Position numbers and translations under genes: made by a program. Source: Leisingera aquimarina DSM 24565 (lineage in GTDB: Bacteria; Pseudomonadota; Alphaproteobacteria; Rhodobacterales; Rhodobacteraceae). Taken from it: a stretch of DNA of 64,000 nucleotides. Numbering within the stretch: position 1 is the stretch's first letter; each line of letters starts with the position of its first letter. Location of the stretch: positions 1-64,000 of the forward strand of contig NZ_KI421504.1 of the NCBI RefSeq assembly GCF_000473165.1, in the 5' to 3' direction. The notes beneath the pieces are model-generated. The model saw only the letters and a list, made by a program, of their open reading frames with translations, was not told where the DNA came from and ran no database searches. Below, in pieces: positions 44,284-52,724 of this stretch.

Positions 44284-45063
44284 ATGGGAACGGTATCCAA
44301 AGCCTTGTCATTGTTGACGCATTTCAACCACGGGCGGACCGGAATCGGGCTCAGCGATCTGACGCGCCTGTCCGGCATGAACAAGGCCACCGTCTACCGG
44401 CTGATGAGCGAGCTGCAGGAATCAGGCTTTGTCGAACAGACCGACGGCGACCGCATGTACCGGCTTGGGCCCCAGGTTCTGCGCCTGGCCGCCCTGCGAG
44501 AGGCGGCGGTTCCAATACTTTCGGTCTCGCGCCGGGTGTTGCGCGATCTGAGCGACGAGACCGGCGAAACCACTCACCTGTCACTGTTGCAGGGCAGCCA
44601 GCTGAATTCATTGTCGCACGCCTATTCACCGCGCCACGCAACCAAGGTGATGATGGAGGACGCCGAAGTCCTAACCTTTCACGGCACCAGTTCCGGTATG
44701 GCGGTGCTGGCCTATGCCGACCCCGGCTTTGTTGACGAAGCACTGGCGCAGCCATTGCTGGTTCACACGCCTGAGACAATCACTGATCCGCAGGAACTCC
44801 GCGCCCAGCTAACAGATGTCCGCAGCACCGGCATGGCCCAATCCATCGGCGGGTTCGAGGCAGATGTGCATTCCCATGCAGTGCCGGTCTTTGGCCCCGA
44901 CCGCCAGGTGATCGGCACGCTTGCCGTGGCCGCGCCGGTGTCCCGCATGACCCCAGAACAGAAACAACGGATCCCCGCGGCCCTGCGCCGCGCGGGCGCC
45001 GCCCTCACCCATCGCATCGGCGGCTCGGCACCTGCGGACTATCCGCAGGACGGCGCCGTCTGA
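44284..45063 (+). CDS. IclR-family transcriptional regulator
   Basis: 259 residues. The N-terminal winged HTH (LSDLTRLSGMNKATVYRLMS, about 20-45) is followed by the GAF-like effector domain (about 80-250; VLRDLSDETGETTHLSLLQG; QSIGGFEADVHSHAVPVFGP). ATG 44284 gives the family N-terminus; the longer open frame upstream is intergenic. It is divergent from the TTT operon and probably represses or activates it in response to the imported acid. Confidence 0.87.
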   Translation: MGTVSKALSLLTHFNHGRTGIGLSDLTRLSGMNKATVYRLMSELQESGFVEQTDGDRMYRLGPQVLRLAALREAAVPILSVSRRVLRDLSDETGETTHLSLLQGSQLNSLSHAYSPRHATKVMMEDAEVLTFHGTSSGMAVLAYADPGFVDEALAQPLLVHTPETITDPQELRAQLTDVRSTGMAQSIGGFEADVHSHAVPVFGPDRQVIGTLAVAAPVSRMTPEQKQRIPAALRRAGAALTHRIGGSAPADYPQDGAV

Positions 45064-45111
45064 TTTCCCCCTCTCCGGCCCCGGCGCGGGCCGCATCCAG
45101 GAGCTGACCCC

Positions 45112-46467
45112 ATGAAAGACTCCAACTTCCTGAAAGAGCACAACGCCAAATCCCTCTGGCACCCGATGGCGCATCCCGGCGACAGCCTAGCCAATCCGCC
45201 TGCGATCATCACTTCCGCACAAGGGGTGAAGATCACCGACATCGACGGACATGAAGTGGTGGATGCCGTCGGCGGCCTGTGGAACGTAAATCTTGGCTTT
45301 TCCTGCCAGCCCGTGAAAGACGCGATTGCCGCGCAGCTGGATGTGCTGCCCTACTATTCCACTTTCCGCGGCACCACCAACGATCAGGTGATCCAGCTTG
45401 CCGAGGAGCTGCGCAAATTCTTCGCCCCCGACGGCCTCACCCGCGCCTTCTTCACGTCGGGCGGCTCTGACTCGGTGGAAACGGCCCTGCGGCTCGCCCG
45501 CCAGTACCACAAAATCCGCGGCGAGGCCGGGCGCACCAAGTTCCTGAGTCTGAAAAAGGGCTATCACGGCACCCACATGGGCGGCGCCTCGGTGAACGGA
45601 AACGCCAATTTCCGCACCCAGTACGAGCCGCTCTTGCCCGGCTGCTTCCAGATCCCCGCGCCCTACACCTACCGCAACCCATTCAACGAGACCGACCCGG
45701 AACGCCTCGCCCAGCTGTGCCTGCAAGCACTGGAGGACGAGATCGCCTTTCAAGGCGCTGGCACCATTGCTGCCTTCATCATGGAACCGATCCTGGGCGC
45801 CGGCGGTGTGATCCCGCCGCATGCCAGCTTCATGCCCGGCGTGCGCGAGATCTGCTCAAAGAACGGTATCCTGCTGATTGCCGATGAGGTCATTACCGCT
45901 TTCGGCCGCACCGGATCATGGACCGGATCGCGCCACTGGGGCGTGCAGCCCGACATGATGGCGACGGCCAAAGCGATCACCAACGGTTACTTCCCTTTTG
46001 GCGCCGTGATGATCGCCGATCACATGACGGAGACTTTTGAGAAGGACACTACTGGCAAAGCCGCCATCGGCCATGGCTACACCTACTCCGGCCATCCCGT
46101 AGGCGCCGCGGCAGCGCTGGCCTGCCTGCAAGAGACCCTGCGCCTGAACGTGCCCGAAAATGCCGCCGCCCGCGGTACCCAGCTCCACCAGGGCCTGCTG
46201 GAATTGCAGCGGAAGTACGAGCTGATCGGCGATGTCCGCGGCGGCCACGGATTGATGAGCGCGCTGGAGCTGGTGTCCGACCGCACCGCCAAGGCCGCGG
46301 CGGACAAAAAATCCACCGCAAGGCTGCAGGAAGCGGCTTATGAGGCGGGCGCGATGGTGCGGGTCTCCGGCCCCAACATCATCCTGTCACCGCCGCTGGT
46401 GCTGAGCGAGGCCGAGGCAACAACTATCCTCTCTGCCCTGGACGCAGGCTTGGCGGCGGTGAGCTGA
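45112..46467 (+). CDS. Class III omega-aminotransferase
   Basis: A 451-residue PLP enzyme. PLP contacts are DEVITAFGRTG (Asp) and TAKAITNGYFP (Schiff-base Lys). The N-terminus (SLWHPMAHPGD) and TFRGTTNDQVIQLAEELRKF are typical of the omega-amino-acid:pyruvate group, which includes beta-alanine, taurine and polyamine transaminases. It lies 48 bp after the IclR gene and may be co-transcribed with it. Which amine it uses is unknown; nearby GS-like and ALDH genes suggest amine catabolism. Confidence 0.86.
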   Translation: MKDSNFLKEHNAKSLWHPMAHPGDSLANPPAIITSAQGVKITDIDGHEVVDAVGGLWNVNLGFSCQPVKDAIAAQLDVLPYYSTFRGTTNDQVIQLAEELRKFFAPDGLTRAFFTSGGSDSVETALRLARQYHKIRGEAGRTKFLSLKKGYHGTHMGGASVNGNANFRTQYEPLLPGCFQIPAPYTYRNPFNETDPERLAQLCLQALEDEIAFQGAGTIAAFIMEPILGAGGVIPPHASFMPGVREICSKNGILLIADEVITAFGRTGSWTGSRHWGVQPDMMATAKAITNGYFPFGAVMIADHMTETFEKDTTGKAAIGHGYTYSGHPVGAAAALACLQETLRLNVPENAAARGTQLHQGLLELQRKYELIGDVRGGHGLMSALELVSDRTAKAAADKKSTARLQEAAYEAGAMVRVSGPNIILSPPLVLSEAEATTILSALDAGLAAVS

Positions 46468-46527
46468 CACCCGCGCCATATGCCGCCACGCCCGGACCGC
46501 CAGTGCCGGGCGCCACCAGATACCGTG

Positions 46528-46557
46528 GCGGCCCCGAAGCATATGCTTCGGGGCCGC
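46528..46557. terminator. 30-bp perfect palindrome between convergent genes (repeat copy E)
   Basis: A perfect 30-bp palindrome with core CCGAAGCATATGCTTCGG is followed by the stem GCGCCGC-TGAC-GCGGCGC (46568-46585). It lies between the converging aminotransferase and GS-like genes and probably ends transcription both ways. The second stem and following CGTGATACGG resemble copy B. Confidence 0.6.
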
Positions 46558-46666
46558 GCCTTCGGCGGCGCCGCTGACGCGGCGCGGTGGCGTGATACGG
46601 AAAAGAGCGCAGCTGCCGCAGCCGCGCCCATTCCCATGCCCTTTGCAGCCCCCCCTCTGCGCAAGA

Positions 46667-47956
46667 TCAGATGAAATGAACGTAGAAATCGCGCATCCCG
46701 TCCCCTTCCAGGTCACGGGTCTTGCGGACTTCCTTGCGCTTCATGAAAACGTGGTTGGCGACCAGCTCTAGCCCGACCGCCCCGGCCAGAACAGTGTCCC
46801 GTTCCAGATCCGCAACAGCGCCCTTCAGGTCCACCGCTGTTCCCTCTCGGGCATCAGTGCGGTCGAAGCCGTCGCCTGTCTCCATCGGCGGCAGCTGGTG
46901 GCCATTCTCCAGCCCCAGCCGCGCCGCCTGCAGCACCGCCGCCACCGCCGTATAGGGGTTGGCCGAGGCATCCGCCATCCGGTGCTCCAGCCGCGCCTTG
47001 GCACCGCCTTCCGAGCTGATGCGGGTGGTCACGTTGCGATGATCGCCGCCCCAGTTCTGCCAGTATCCCGACAACGAGCCCGGCTGCAGCCGCATGTAGC
47101 TGTTGGCAGTGGGCGCAATCAGCCCCGCCAGCCCCTTGTGGTGATGCAGCAGCCCAGCCAGGCAGCCGCGCGCCAGATCATTCATATGCGCTGGCCCGCC
47201 CCGCGGCCCCGCGGACAGCGCATTGCCGCCCGCCTCATCCGTGAAGGAGAAGTTGATATGCATGCCTGAGCCGCCGGCCTCAGCCACCGGTTTTGGCATG
47301 AAGGTCAGGACAATGCCGTATTCCAGCGCCACCTCCCGCGCCATCAGGCGGAACAGCACTATGTCATCCACCGCCTTCACCGCATCGTCAAAGGTCAGCG
47401 TGTATTCGAACTGCGGGCTGTCGAATTCGGCGGTGATCATGTCCAGCGAAAAGCCCATGTCATCCGCCATCGCCCAGATCCGATCATTGAACCGCAGCGG
47501 ATCGGCAAACGGCCCAGTGCCGTAAACCACCCCGCCCGGCGCATCATAGGGCATCAGCCGTCCGCGATCGTCCGCCTGCAGCGCAAAGGCCTCCAGTTCG
47601 ATCCCGACCTTCGGCGTCAGCCCGTGTTTCCGCCAGTCCGCCACAGCCCGCTTCAGCGCCCAACGCGGGCACAGCGCCAGCGGCTGCCCCTCATCGTCAT
47701 AAAGATTACCCAGCACCACCTTGGTCGAGGCATGCCAGCTGTCCCGGATATCGTCATGCAGCCACTTCAGCTCCATATCCGGCAGCCCCTGTTTCACCAT
47801 CGAACCCGGTGCGTCCAGCAAGTCCCTGTCGTAATGGGTGCCAAAGACCGAACGGCAGAACCGGGTCGAGTCGTCTCCGATCTTGGAATTCGGCAGATAC
47901 TTCCCCCGCATGATGCTGAGGTGATCGCAAAACATCGCGCGCAGGCGGGTCTTCAT
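46667..47956 (-). CDS. Glutamine-synthetase-family gamma-glutamyl ligase (second copy)
   Basis: A 429-residue GS-fold protein. Features include the metal-site strand KVGIELEAFALQ, GGSGMHINFSFTD (nucleotide/metal) and EGGAKARLEHRMADASANPY. It is diverged from the GS-like protein at 21829 and from GlnA. It lies 109 bp downstream of a P450 gene on the same strand, with the palindrome ATGTTA-CT-TAACAT in between. Attachment of glutamate to an amine is the family expectation. Confidence 0.82.
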   Translation of the reverse strand: MKTRLRAMFCDHLSIMRGKYLPNSKIGDDSTRFCRSVFGTHYDRDLLDAPGSMVKQGLPDMELKWLHDDIRDSWHASTKVVLGNLYDDEGQPLALCPRWALKRAVADWRKHGLTPKVGIELEAFALQADDRGRLMPYDAPGGVVYGTGPFADPLRFNDRIWAMADDMGFSLDMITAEFDSPQFEYTLTFDDAVKAVDDIVLFRLMAREVALEYGIVLTFMPKPVAEAGGSGMHINFSFTDEAGGNALSAGPRGGPAHMNDLARGCLAGLLHHHKGLAGLIAPTANSYMRLQPGSLSGYWQNWGGDHRNVTTRISSEGGAKARLEHRMADASANPYTAVAAVLQAARLGLENGHQLPPMETGDGFDRTDAREGTAVDLKGAVADLERDTVLAGAVGLELVANHVFMKRKEVRKTRDLEGDGMRDFYVHFI

Positions 47957-48006
47957 GGCTCAAGGTCCTTCGCTGTTGGTCAGTTTTCGGCATCGTTTCC
48001 CGTGCC

Positions 48007-48020
48007 ATGTTACTTAACAT
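48007..48020. promoter_or_regulatory. Palindrome ATGTTA-CT-TAACAT upstream of GS-like gene
   Basis: Perfect 6-bp arms located 50 bp upstream of the GS-like start. Likely a dimeric regulator site; the GntR protein at 50189 is the nearest candidate. Confidence 0.4.
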
Positions 48021-48065
48021 ATTTAGCGGTTTTCGCAGAGTCTTTCCTACGGGATGGCCTGGCTG

Positions 48066-49325
48066 CTAGGCTGCTTCCACCCGCACCGGCAGTGCCTTGA
48101 TACCGCCGACAAAGTTCGACCGCAGGAACTTGTGCGGCCCCGCTGGCTCGATATGCCGGATCCGCTTGGCCAGTTCCTGGAACAGCACGGTGACTTCCAG
48201 CCGCGCCAACCACATGCCAAGACAAACATGCGGGCCGAACTGGCCGAAGGACAGATGCCGGTTCGGGCTGCGGTAGAGATTCACGTGAAATGGGTCGTCA
48301 AAATACTTGTCATCCCGGTTCGCCGAGGCGAACCAGTAGAGCACCTTGTCGCCCTCGCGGATGGTCTTGCCATGCATTTCCACATCCCGCGTTGCGGTGC
48401 GCCGAAAGTAGAGAGCGGGTGTCGCCCAGCGGATGATCTCATCCGCCGCGGTGTCCCAGACCTCCCCGCCTTCCTTCATCTGCGCCAGCAATTCGGGCTG
48501 ATGGCACATCGCCTGAATCCCGGCGGCAATGGAATAGCGCGTGGTGTCATTCCCCGCCGCCACCAGCAGACAGAAGAAGTTGCGGAACTCGGTCTCGGTG
48601 ATGACCGAGCCATCTTTGGCCGGCTCCAGGATCAGGTTCAGCACACCCGAGGTATCTCCTTTGCGCGCCTTCTCCTCCATCAACTCCTTGGCATAGATGT
48701 ACAGTTCCGCCCCGGCGGGAGAGTTGAAGGGCATCATCCGGAACTCATCCGTCTGCATCTTGTCGAGCACATGCGAGGTGAAGTCCGGATCGGTATTGGC
48801 AATCAGCGCATCGCCCTTTTCCACCAGCCAGGGCAGGTCCGCCTCAGGCAGGCCCACCACCCGGCCCAGCATCCGCATCGGCAGCTGACGGGCGATCTCC
48901 TTGGTGGCGTCGAACTCCCCTTGGGCCAGCGCTTGATCCAGAATATCCGCACAGAGGTCCCGGATATCCTGCTCATATTGCGCCATGGTGGTCTTGGAGA
49001 ACGCCTTCAGCAGCTTCATCCGCACTTTGGAATGCTCCGGCGGGTCGGTTTCCTGAAAGGTGCGCCGCGCCAGGTATTCCTCGTAGGACTGGTCTTCCAT
49101 CCGGATCCCGCGGGCCGACGTGAACACCTCGGTGTTCTTGTTCATCACCGTGATGTCTTCATAGCGGGTGACCGACCAGAAATTCTTGCCGCCCTCGTAT
49201 TCGGTCCAATGTAACGGGTCCTCGCGCCTGAGCCTCGCAAACGTGTTGTGCGGCGCGCCACCGGCAAAGGCATCATGGCTGCTCAGATCCGCATAGCCGT
49301 CGTCCGTGGGGGTCCAAACTGTCAT
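48066..49325 (-). CDS. Cytochrome P450
   Basis: A 419-residue soluble bacterial P450. The oxygen-binding I-helix reads LLVAAGNDTTRYS (AGNDTT 257-262), the ExxR pair is E296-R299 (EIIRWATP) and the haem Cys is C368 in SFGQFGPHVCLG. That loop carries one residue more than the usual FGxGxHxC spacing. The overall style is of CYP families acting on steroids, terpenes or small hydrophobics. It is likely co-transcribed with the GS-like gene. No ferredoxin or ferredoxin reductase is adjacent. Confidence 0.9.
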   Translation of the reverse strand: MTVWTPTDDGYADLSSHDAFAGGAPHNTFARLRREDPLHWTEYEGGKNFWSVTRYEDITVMNKNTEVFTSARGIRMEDQSYEEYLARRTFQETDPPEHSKVRMKLLKAFSKTTMAQYEQDIRDLCADILDQALAQGEFDATKEIARQLPMRMLGRVVGLPEADLPWLVEKGDALIANTDPDFTSHVLDKMQTDEFRMMPFNSPAGAELYIYAKELMEEKARKGDTSGVLNLILEPAKDGSVITETEFRNFFCLLVAAGNDTTRYSIAAGIQAMCHQPELLAQMKEGGEVWDTAADEIIRWATPALYFRRTATRDVEMHGKTIREGDKVLYWFASANRDDKYFDDPFHVNLYRSPNRHLSFGQFGPHVCLGMWLARLEVTVLFQELAKRIRHIEPAGPHKFLRSNFVGGIKALPVRVEAA

Positions 49326-49406
49326 TGCCGGCTTTCCTAATTTGCTTTCTTAATGTATATTAAATAGCATTATAAATATGTAAATAAAAACCTTGCGAGC
49401 GTTCTC
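49326..49406. promoter_or_regulatory. AT-rich divergent promoter region (P450 / amidotransferase)
   Basis: 81 bp that are strikingly AT-rich against the GC-rich background, including TTAATGTATATTAAATAGC and TATAAATATGTAAAT. It must contain both start signals; precise -10/-35 boxes cannot be fixed by eye. Confidence 0.5.
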
Positions 49407-50117
49407 ATGCATTTGGCCATCCTGATGACCAACACAGACGAAAGCGAATTTGCCCAAAGGCATCCAAAGGACGGCGAGAAATTCACCGATCTGATCCAGA
49501 TGGCCCGGCAAGACTGGCGCACCACGGTGTTTTCCGTGAAGGACGGGGAGTTCCCTCAGGATCTGTTTGAATTCAACGGCGCAATGATCACCGGAAGCCC
49601 GGCCTCGGTGCGCTCCGGCGCCCCGTGGGTGGCGCAGCTGCTGGAGCTGATCCGCACCGCCCACGCACGCGACCTCCCGCTGTTCGGCGCCTGTTTCGGC
49701 CATCAGGCCATTGCACTGGCCCTCGGCGGCAGCCTGGACCGCAACCATGACGGCTGGGTCCATGGGCTAACCCGCAACCATCTGCTTGCCCGCCCGGATT
49801 GGGCCGCAGCCCTGCCGGAGGAAATCAAACTCTACGGCTCCCACTGCGAATGCGTCCGCACGCTGCCGACGGGTGCAACCCCTATCTGCGAAAGCGGCGG
49901 TACGAACACAGGTTTCACCCTAGGCCGCCACATCTTCACCACCCAGCACCATCCGGAGATGACCCATGACTTCATCATCGCGCTAAGCGAAGAAATGCGG
50001 GAAGTTCTTGGCCCTGCGGTCCATACCCGCGCTAAGAACAGCCTCAAAGACCACTCCGATCAGCTCGTATTTGCGGAATGTCTCGCCCGGTTTTTCGAAC
50101 AAGCAATTGCCCACTAA
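49407..50117 (+). CDS. Class I glutamine amidotransferase-like hydrolase
   Basis: A 236-residue GATase-1 domain protein. The triad is C96 in the nucleophile elbow FGACFGHQAIA, H182 and E184 in QHHPEM. It resembles the stand-alone GMP-synthase-like group, which includes gamma-glutamyl hydrolases such as PuuD-like and IpuF-type enzymes. Divergent from the P450/GS-like unit with an 81-bp shared promoter region, it may hydrolyse the gamma-glutamyl amide after oxidation. Confidence 0.83.
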   Translation: MHLAILMTNTDESEFAQRHPKDGEKFTDLIQMARQDWRTTVFSVKDGEFPQDLFEFNGAMITGSPASVRSGAPWVAQLLELIRTAHARDLPLFGACFGHQAIALALGGSLDRNHDGWVHGLTRNHLLARPDWAAALPEEIKLYGSHCECVRTLPTGATPICESGGTNTGFTLGRHIFTTQHHPEMTHDFIIALSEEMREVLGPAVHTRAKNSLKDHSDQLVFAECLARFFEQAIAH

Positions 50118-50123
50118 GCCCGC

Positions 50124-50176
50124 ATCTTCTTCTTTGTAAAATACCCGCGCCGCAGGCACGGGGCCGCCCGGCCCCG
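50124..50176. repeat. Extragenic repeat, copy 5
   Basis: TTCTTCTTTGTAAAATACCC plus CGCGCCGCAGGC and a GGGGCC-GCCC-GGCCCC stem follow the amidotransferase stop. Same family as the other CAAATACTCC-type copies. Confidence 0.55.
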
Positions 50177-50188
50177 TTCAGCAGCGTC

Positions 50189-50839
50189 TCACCCCAGTGC
50201 TGCCAGCAGATCCATCACCGTGACCTGATCGAATTGCACATGGGAAATCATTGCAGCCTCCGCCGCCTTCCAGTCATGGGCAAAGATCAGCGCGGCAATC
50301 TCACGATGCTCCTTGGCTGATTGCGCAATAGCGCCAGGATAGCGGTAGCGCGCCCGGTAATAGGCCATCAGCTTGCGTGCGTTGGTCTTGATCATCTCGA
50401 CCAGAAACGGATTGCCAGAACCTTCGGCCACACAGGCATGAAACCGCAGGTTCAACTGGTAGTATCCACCCGGATCACCATCGCCCTTTTCCACAGCGTG
50501 CTTTTCGCAGGCAGCCACAGCCGCCTCCAGCTCCTCCGCCCGCACCGGAGACAACCGCCGCGCCGCCAGCGCCGCCGCTTGCCCCTCCAGGCGGGCATGC
50601 ACCTCAAGAATGGCCAGGAATTCCTCCAGCGTCGGCTTGAAAAGCACTGCCCCCTTGCGCGGCAGCCGTTTGATCAGCCCAATGGCTTCCAGCTGGATAA
50701 AAGCCTCTCGGACCGGCGTGCGGGAGACTCCGTGGCGCTCCACCAGTTCGCCTTCCTCCAGCGGCGCGCCCGGCACCAGGCGGCCTGCTTCAATGTCCTC
50801 TAGGATTGCGTTCAGAATCTGCTCTGTCTGCCCAGCCAT
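50189..50839 (-). CDS. GntR-family regulator with FCD domain
   Basis: 216 residues. The winged HTH has LVERHGVSRTPVREAFIQLE (about 30-50); the all-helical FCD domain has the metal-binding pattern with LNLRFHACVAEGSGN and a later AKEHREIAAL. Such regulators usually respond to carboxylic acids. It stands between the amidotransferase and sulfatase genes and could regulate either group. Confidence 0.87.
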   Translation of the reverse strand: MAGQTEQILNAILEDIEAGRLVPGAPLEEGELVERHGVSRTPVREAFIQLEAIGLIKRLPRKGAVLFKPTLEEFLAILEVHARLEGQAAALAARRLSPVRAEELEAAVAACEKHAVEKGDGDPGGYYQLNLRFHACVAEGSGNPFLVEMIKTNARKLMAYYRARYRYPGAIAQSAKEHREIAALIFAHDWKAAEAAMISHVQFDQVTVMDLLAALG

Positions 50840-50903
50840 TGCGCCGCCCCTGATGCGTTTCCGGCCAATTTATGCCCGCTGTCGCTGCTTGGCAACGCGG
50901 GTT

Positions 50904-50957
50904 AGGGGCGCTGCCCCCGCCCTGCGGGCTCCCCCGGAGTATTTGCGCAAAGGTGAA
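50904..50957. repeat. Extragenic repeat, copy 6 (inverted)
   Basis: On the minus strand GCGCAAATACTCCGGGGGAG is followed by GCGGGGGCAGCGCCCC. Nearly the same layout as copy 1 (6848). It lies between the sulfatase stop and the GntR start. Confidence 0.6.
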
Positions 50958-50969
50958 TGTGCAGACTGG

Positions 50970-52595
50970 TTATTGCGGCACCGGCCCGCGGTATTTCTCC
51001 GTCAGCTCCGGCGCCACTTCATCCGCCTCATAGACACCCAGCAGGATGCCTTTGCGACCCGACTTTCCCCGGCGCATCTTGATCTGCGCATCCGACAGGG
51101 TGATACGCTGCGACATCCGCAGCCCCCATTCCAGAAGCCGGTCATACATCACGCCAATGACCTCCTGATGCGCATTGCCCTTGGCGAGATCCACCAGTTC
51201 ATCCGGGTCGTTTTCCATGTCGAACAGCATCGGCCGCAACCCGCCTTCGGCATGCATGAACTTCCAGCGCTTGTCCGTAACCATGAACAGCCGTGCATCC
51301 CTTGGCTCCAGTCCCAGCTTTTCGCAGAGCGGCATGGTGGAATAGTCAAACTCGGCAATTGCATAATCCCGCCAGGCCGGGTTTTCACCGCGCAGGAAAG
51401 GCATCAGCGAGTTCCCTTCCAGGATATGCGGCGCCGGATCGCCGCCCGCCGCCTCCAGAAATGTCGGCAACAGGTCGATCGCCTCCACCAGCGCATCGCA
51501 GGTTGTTCCACGTGTGGCACAAGCATCCTCGCGCGGGTCGTAGATGATCAGCGGCACCTTGATGGAGGGTTCGTGGAACAGGTTCTTCTCACCCAGCCAG
51601 TGATCACCGAGATAGTCACCATGGTCCGAGGTTACCACGATCATCGTGTCCTGCATGCGGCCGGTCTCCTCCAGCCAGGCAAACAGCCGGCCCATCTGGT
51701 CATCGGCCTGTTTAATCAGCCCCATATAAGCGGGAATGACCTTTTCGCGCACCTCATCACGGCTGAAGGTCTTGCCGATCTGGTTGTTCATCATGCCGTC
51801 GAACACCGGATGCGCCGCGTCACGCTCGACCTCCGAGCGCACTACCGGCAGCACATGCTCCGGACCGTACATGCCGTGATAGGGGGCCGGAACGATATAA
51901 GGCCAATGCGGTTTTATATAGCTCAGATGCGCGCACCAGGGACCTGCGGCCTGTTCAATGAACGCCATCGCCCGGGTGGTCAGCCAGGGCGTTTCGCTGT
52001 CCTCCTCGGCGATATTGGCAGGCCTATCCGCATTTGCCATGAACCAGCCCGAGGCGATCTCATTTCCTTCGACGCCGGCATTGGCAAAGTCATTCCAGGG
52101 GTTTTCGCCGGGGTAGCCTTTTTCCTTCAAGTACTCATTATAAGGGCTGCGTTTCTGGTCATAGAACCCGTCCGGCCCTTCTGCCCACAGCCCGTCATCA
52201 CGCACAAATGGGTCGAACCCGCATTCCGACTGGCGCACACCGATCACGCTGTCCGGGGCCAGCCCCAGCCGCTGCATCCCTTCCGCATCGGCCACCATAT
52301 GCGTCTTGCCGATCAGGTGGCAGCCCATGCCCGCCTTGCGCAAATGGTCCCCCATGGTCCACTCGCCCACCCGCAAGGGATAGCTGTTGAACTGAACCCC
52401 ATGGCTGGACGGGTAGCGCCCGGTATAGCTCGACATCCGCGACGAGCCGCAGGTGGGCGACTGCACATAGGCACGGGTGAACCGCACGCCCTTGGCCGCC
52501 AGCGCATCGATATGCGGGGTGTGCAGATGCGGATGACCCGCGCAGCTCAGGTAATCGAACCGCAGTTGGTCGAACATGATGTAGAGAATGTTCAT
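50970..52595 (-). CDS. Sulfatase-family hydrolase (alkaline-phosphatase superfamily)
   Basis: 541 residues from ATG 52595 (GGAGGTGCCG upstream). N-terminal metal site MFDQLRFD; the formylglycine-site segment is SPTCGSSRMSSYTGRYPSSHG with C49 and R53. Position +2 after Cys is Ser rather than the usual Pro/Ala. Later metal ligands lie in VVTSDHGDYLGDH. The DQ pair is seen in choline-sulfatase and phosphonate-monoester-hydrolase-like members. No signal peptide, so cytoplasmic. Substrate is a sulfate or phosphonate monoester, undetermined. Confidence 0.86.
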   Translation of the reverse strand: MNILYIMFDQLRFDYLSCAGHPHLHTPHIDALAAKGVRFTRAYVQSPTCGSSRMSSYTGRYPSSHGVQFNSYPLRVGEWTMGDHLRKAGMGCHLIGKTHMVADAEGMQRLGLAPDSVIGVRQSECGFDPFVRDDGLWAEGPDGFYDQKRSPYNEYLKEKGYPGENPWNDFANAGVEGNEIASGWFMANADRPANIAEEDSETPWLTTRAMAFIEQAAGPWCAHLSYIKPHWPYIVPAPYHGMYGPEHVLPVVRSEVERDAAHPVFDGMMNNQIGKTFSRDEVREKVIPAYMGLIKQADDQMGRLFAWLEETGRMQDTMIVVTSDHGDYLGDHWLGEKNLFHEPSIKVPLIIYDPREDACATRGTTCDALVEAIDLLPTFLEAAGGDPAPHILEGNSLMPFLRGENPAWRDYAIAEFDYSTMPLCEKLGLEPRDARLFMVTDKRWKFMHAEGGLRPMLFDMENDPDELVDLAKGNAHQEVIGVMYDRLLEWGLRMSQRITLSDAQIKMRRGKSGRKGILLGVYEADEVAPELTEKYRGPVPQ

Positions 52596-52724
52596 CGGCA
52601 CCTCCCGGTAAGTACCGGGATTATTGAACACGTGAAGCAAAATGGCGAGGATGAATTACGTCAGCCGCCAAGCATTCCACCGGCGCAATCTCCACCCGCA
52701 GTTTTTCCAAAGGCTAAACACATT

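Noticed and set aside
50610-52724. Upstream part of an 893-residue plus-strand frame ending in the GNAT gene
   Set aside because: Only the last 188 codons encode the GNAT fold; the rest runs antisense to the GntR and sulfatase genes.
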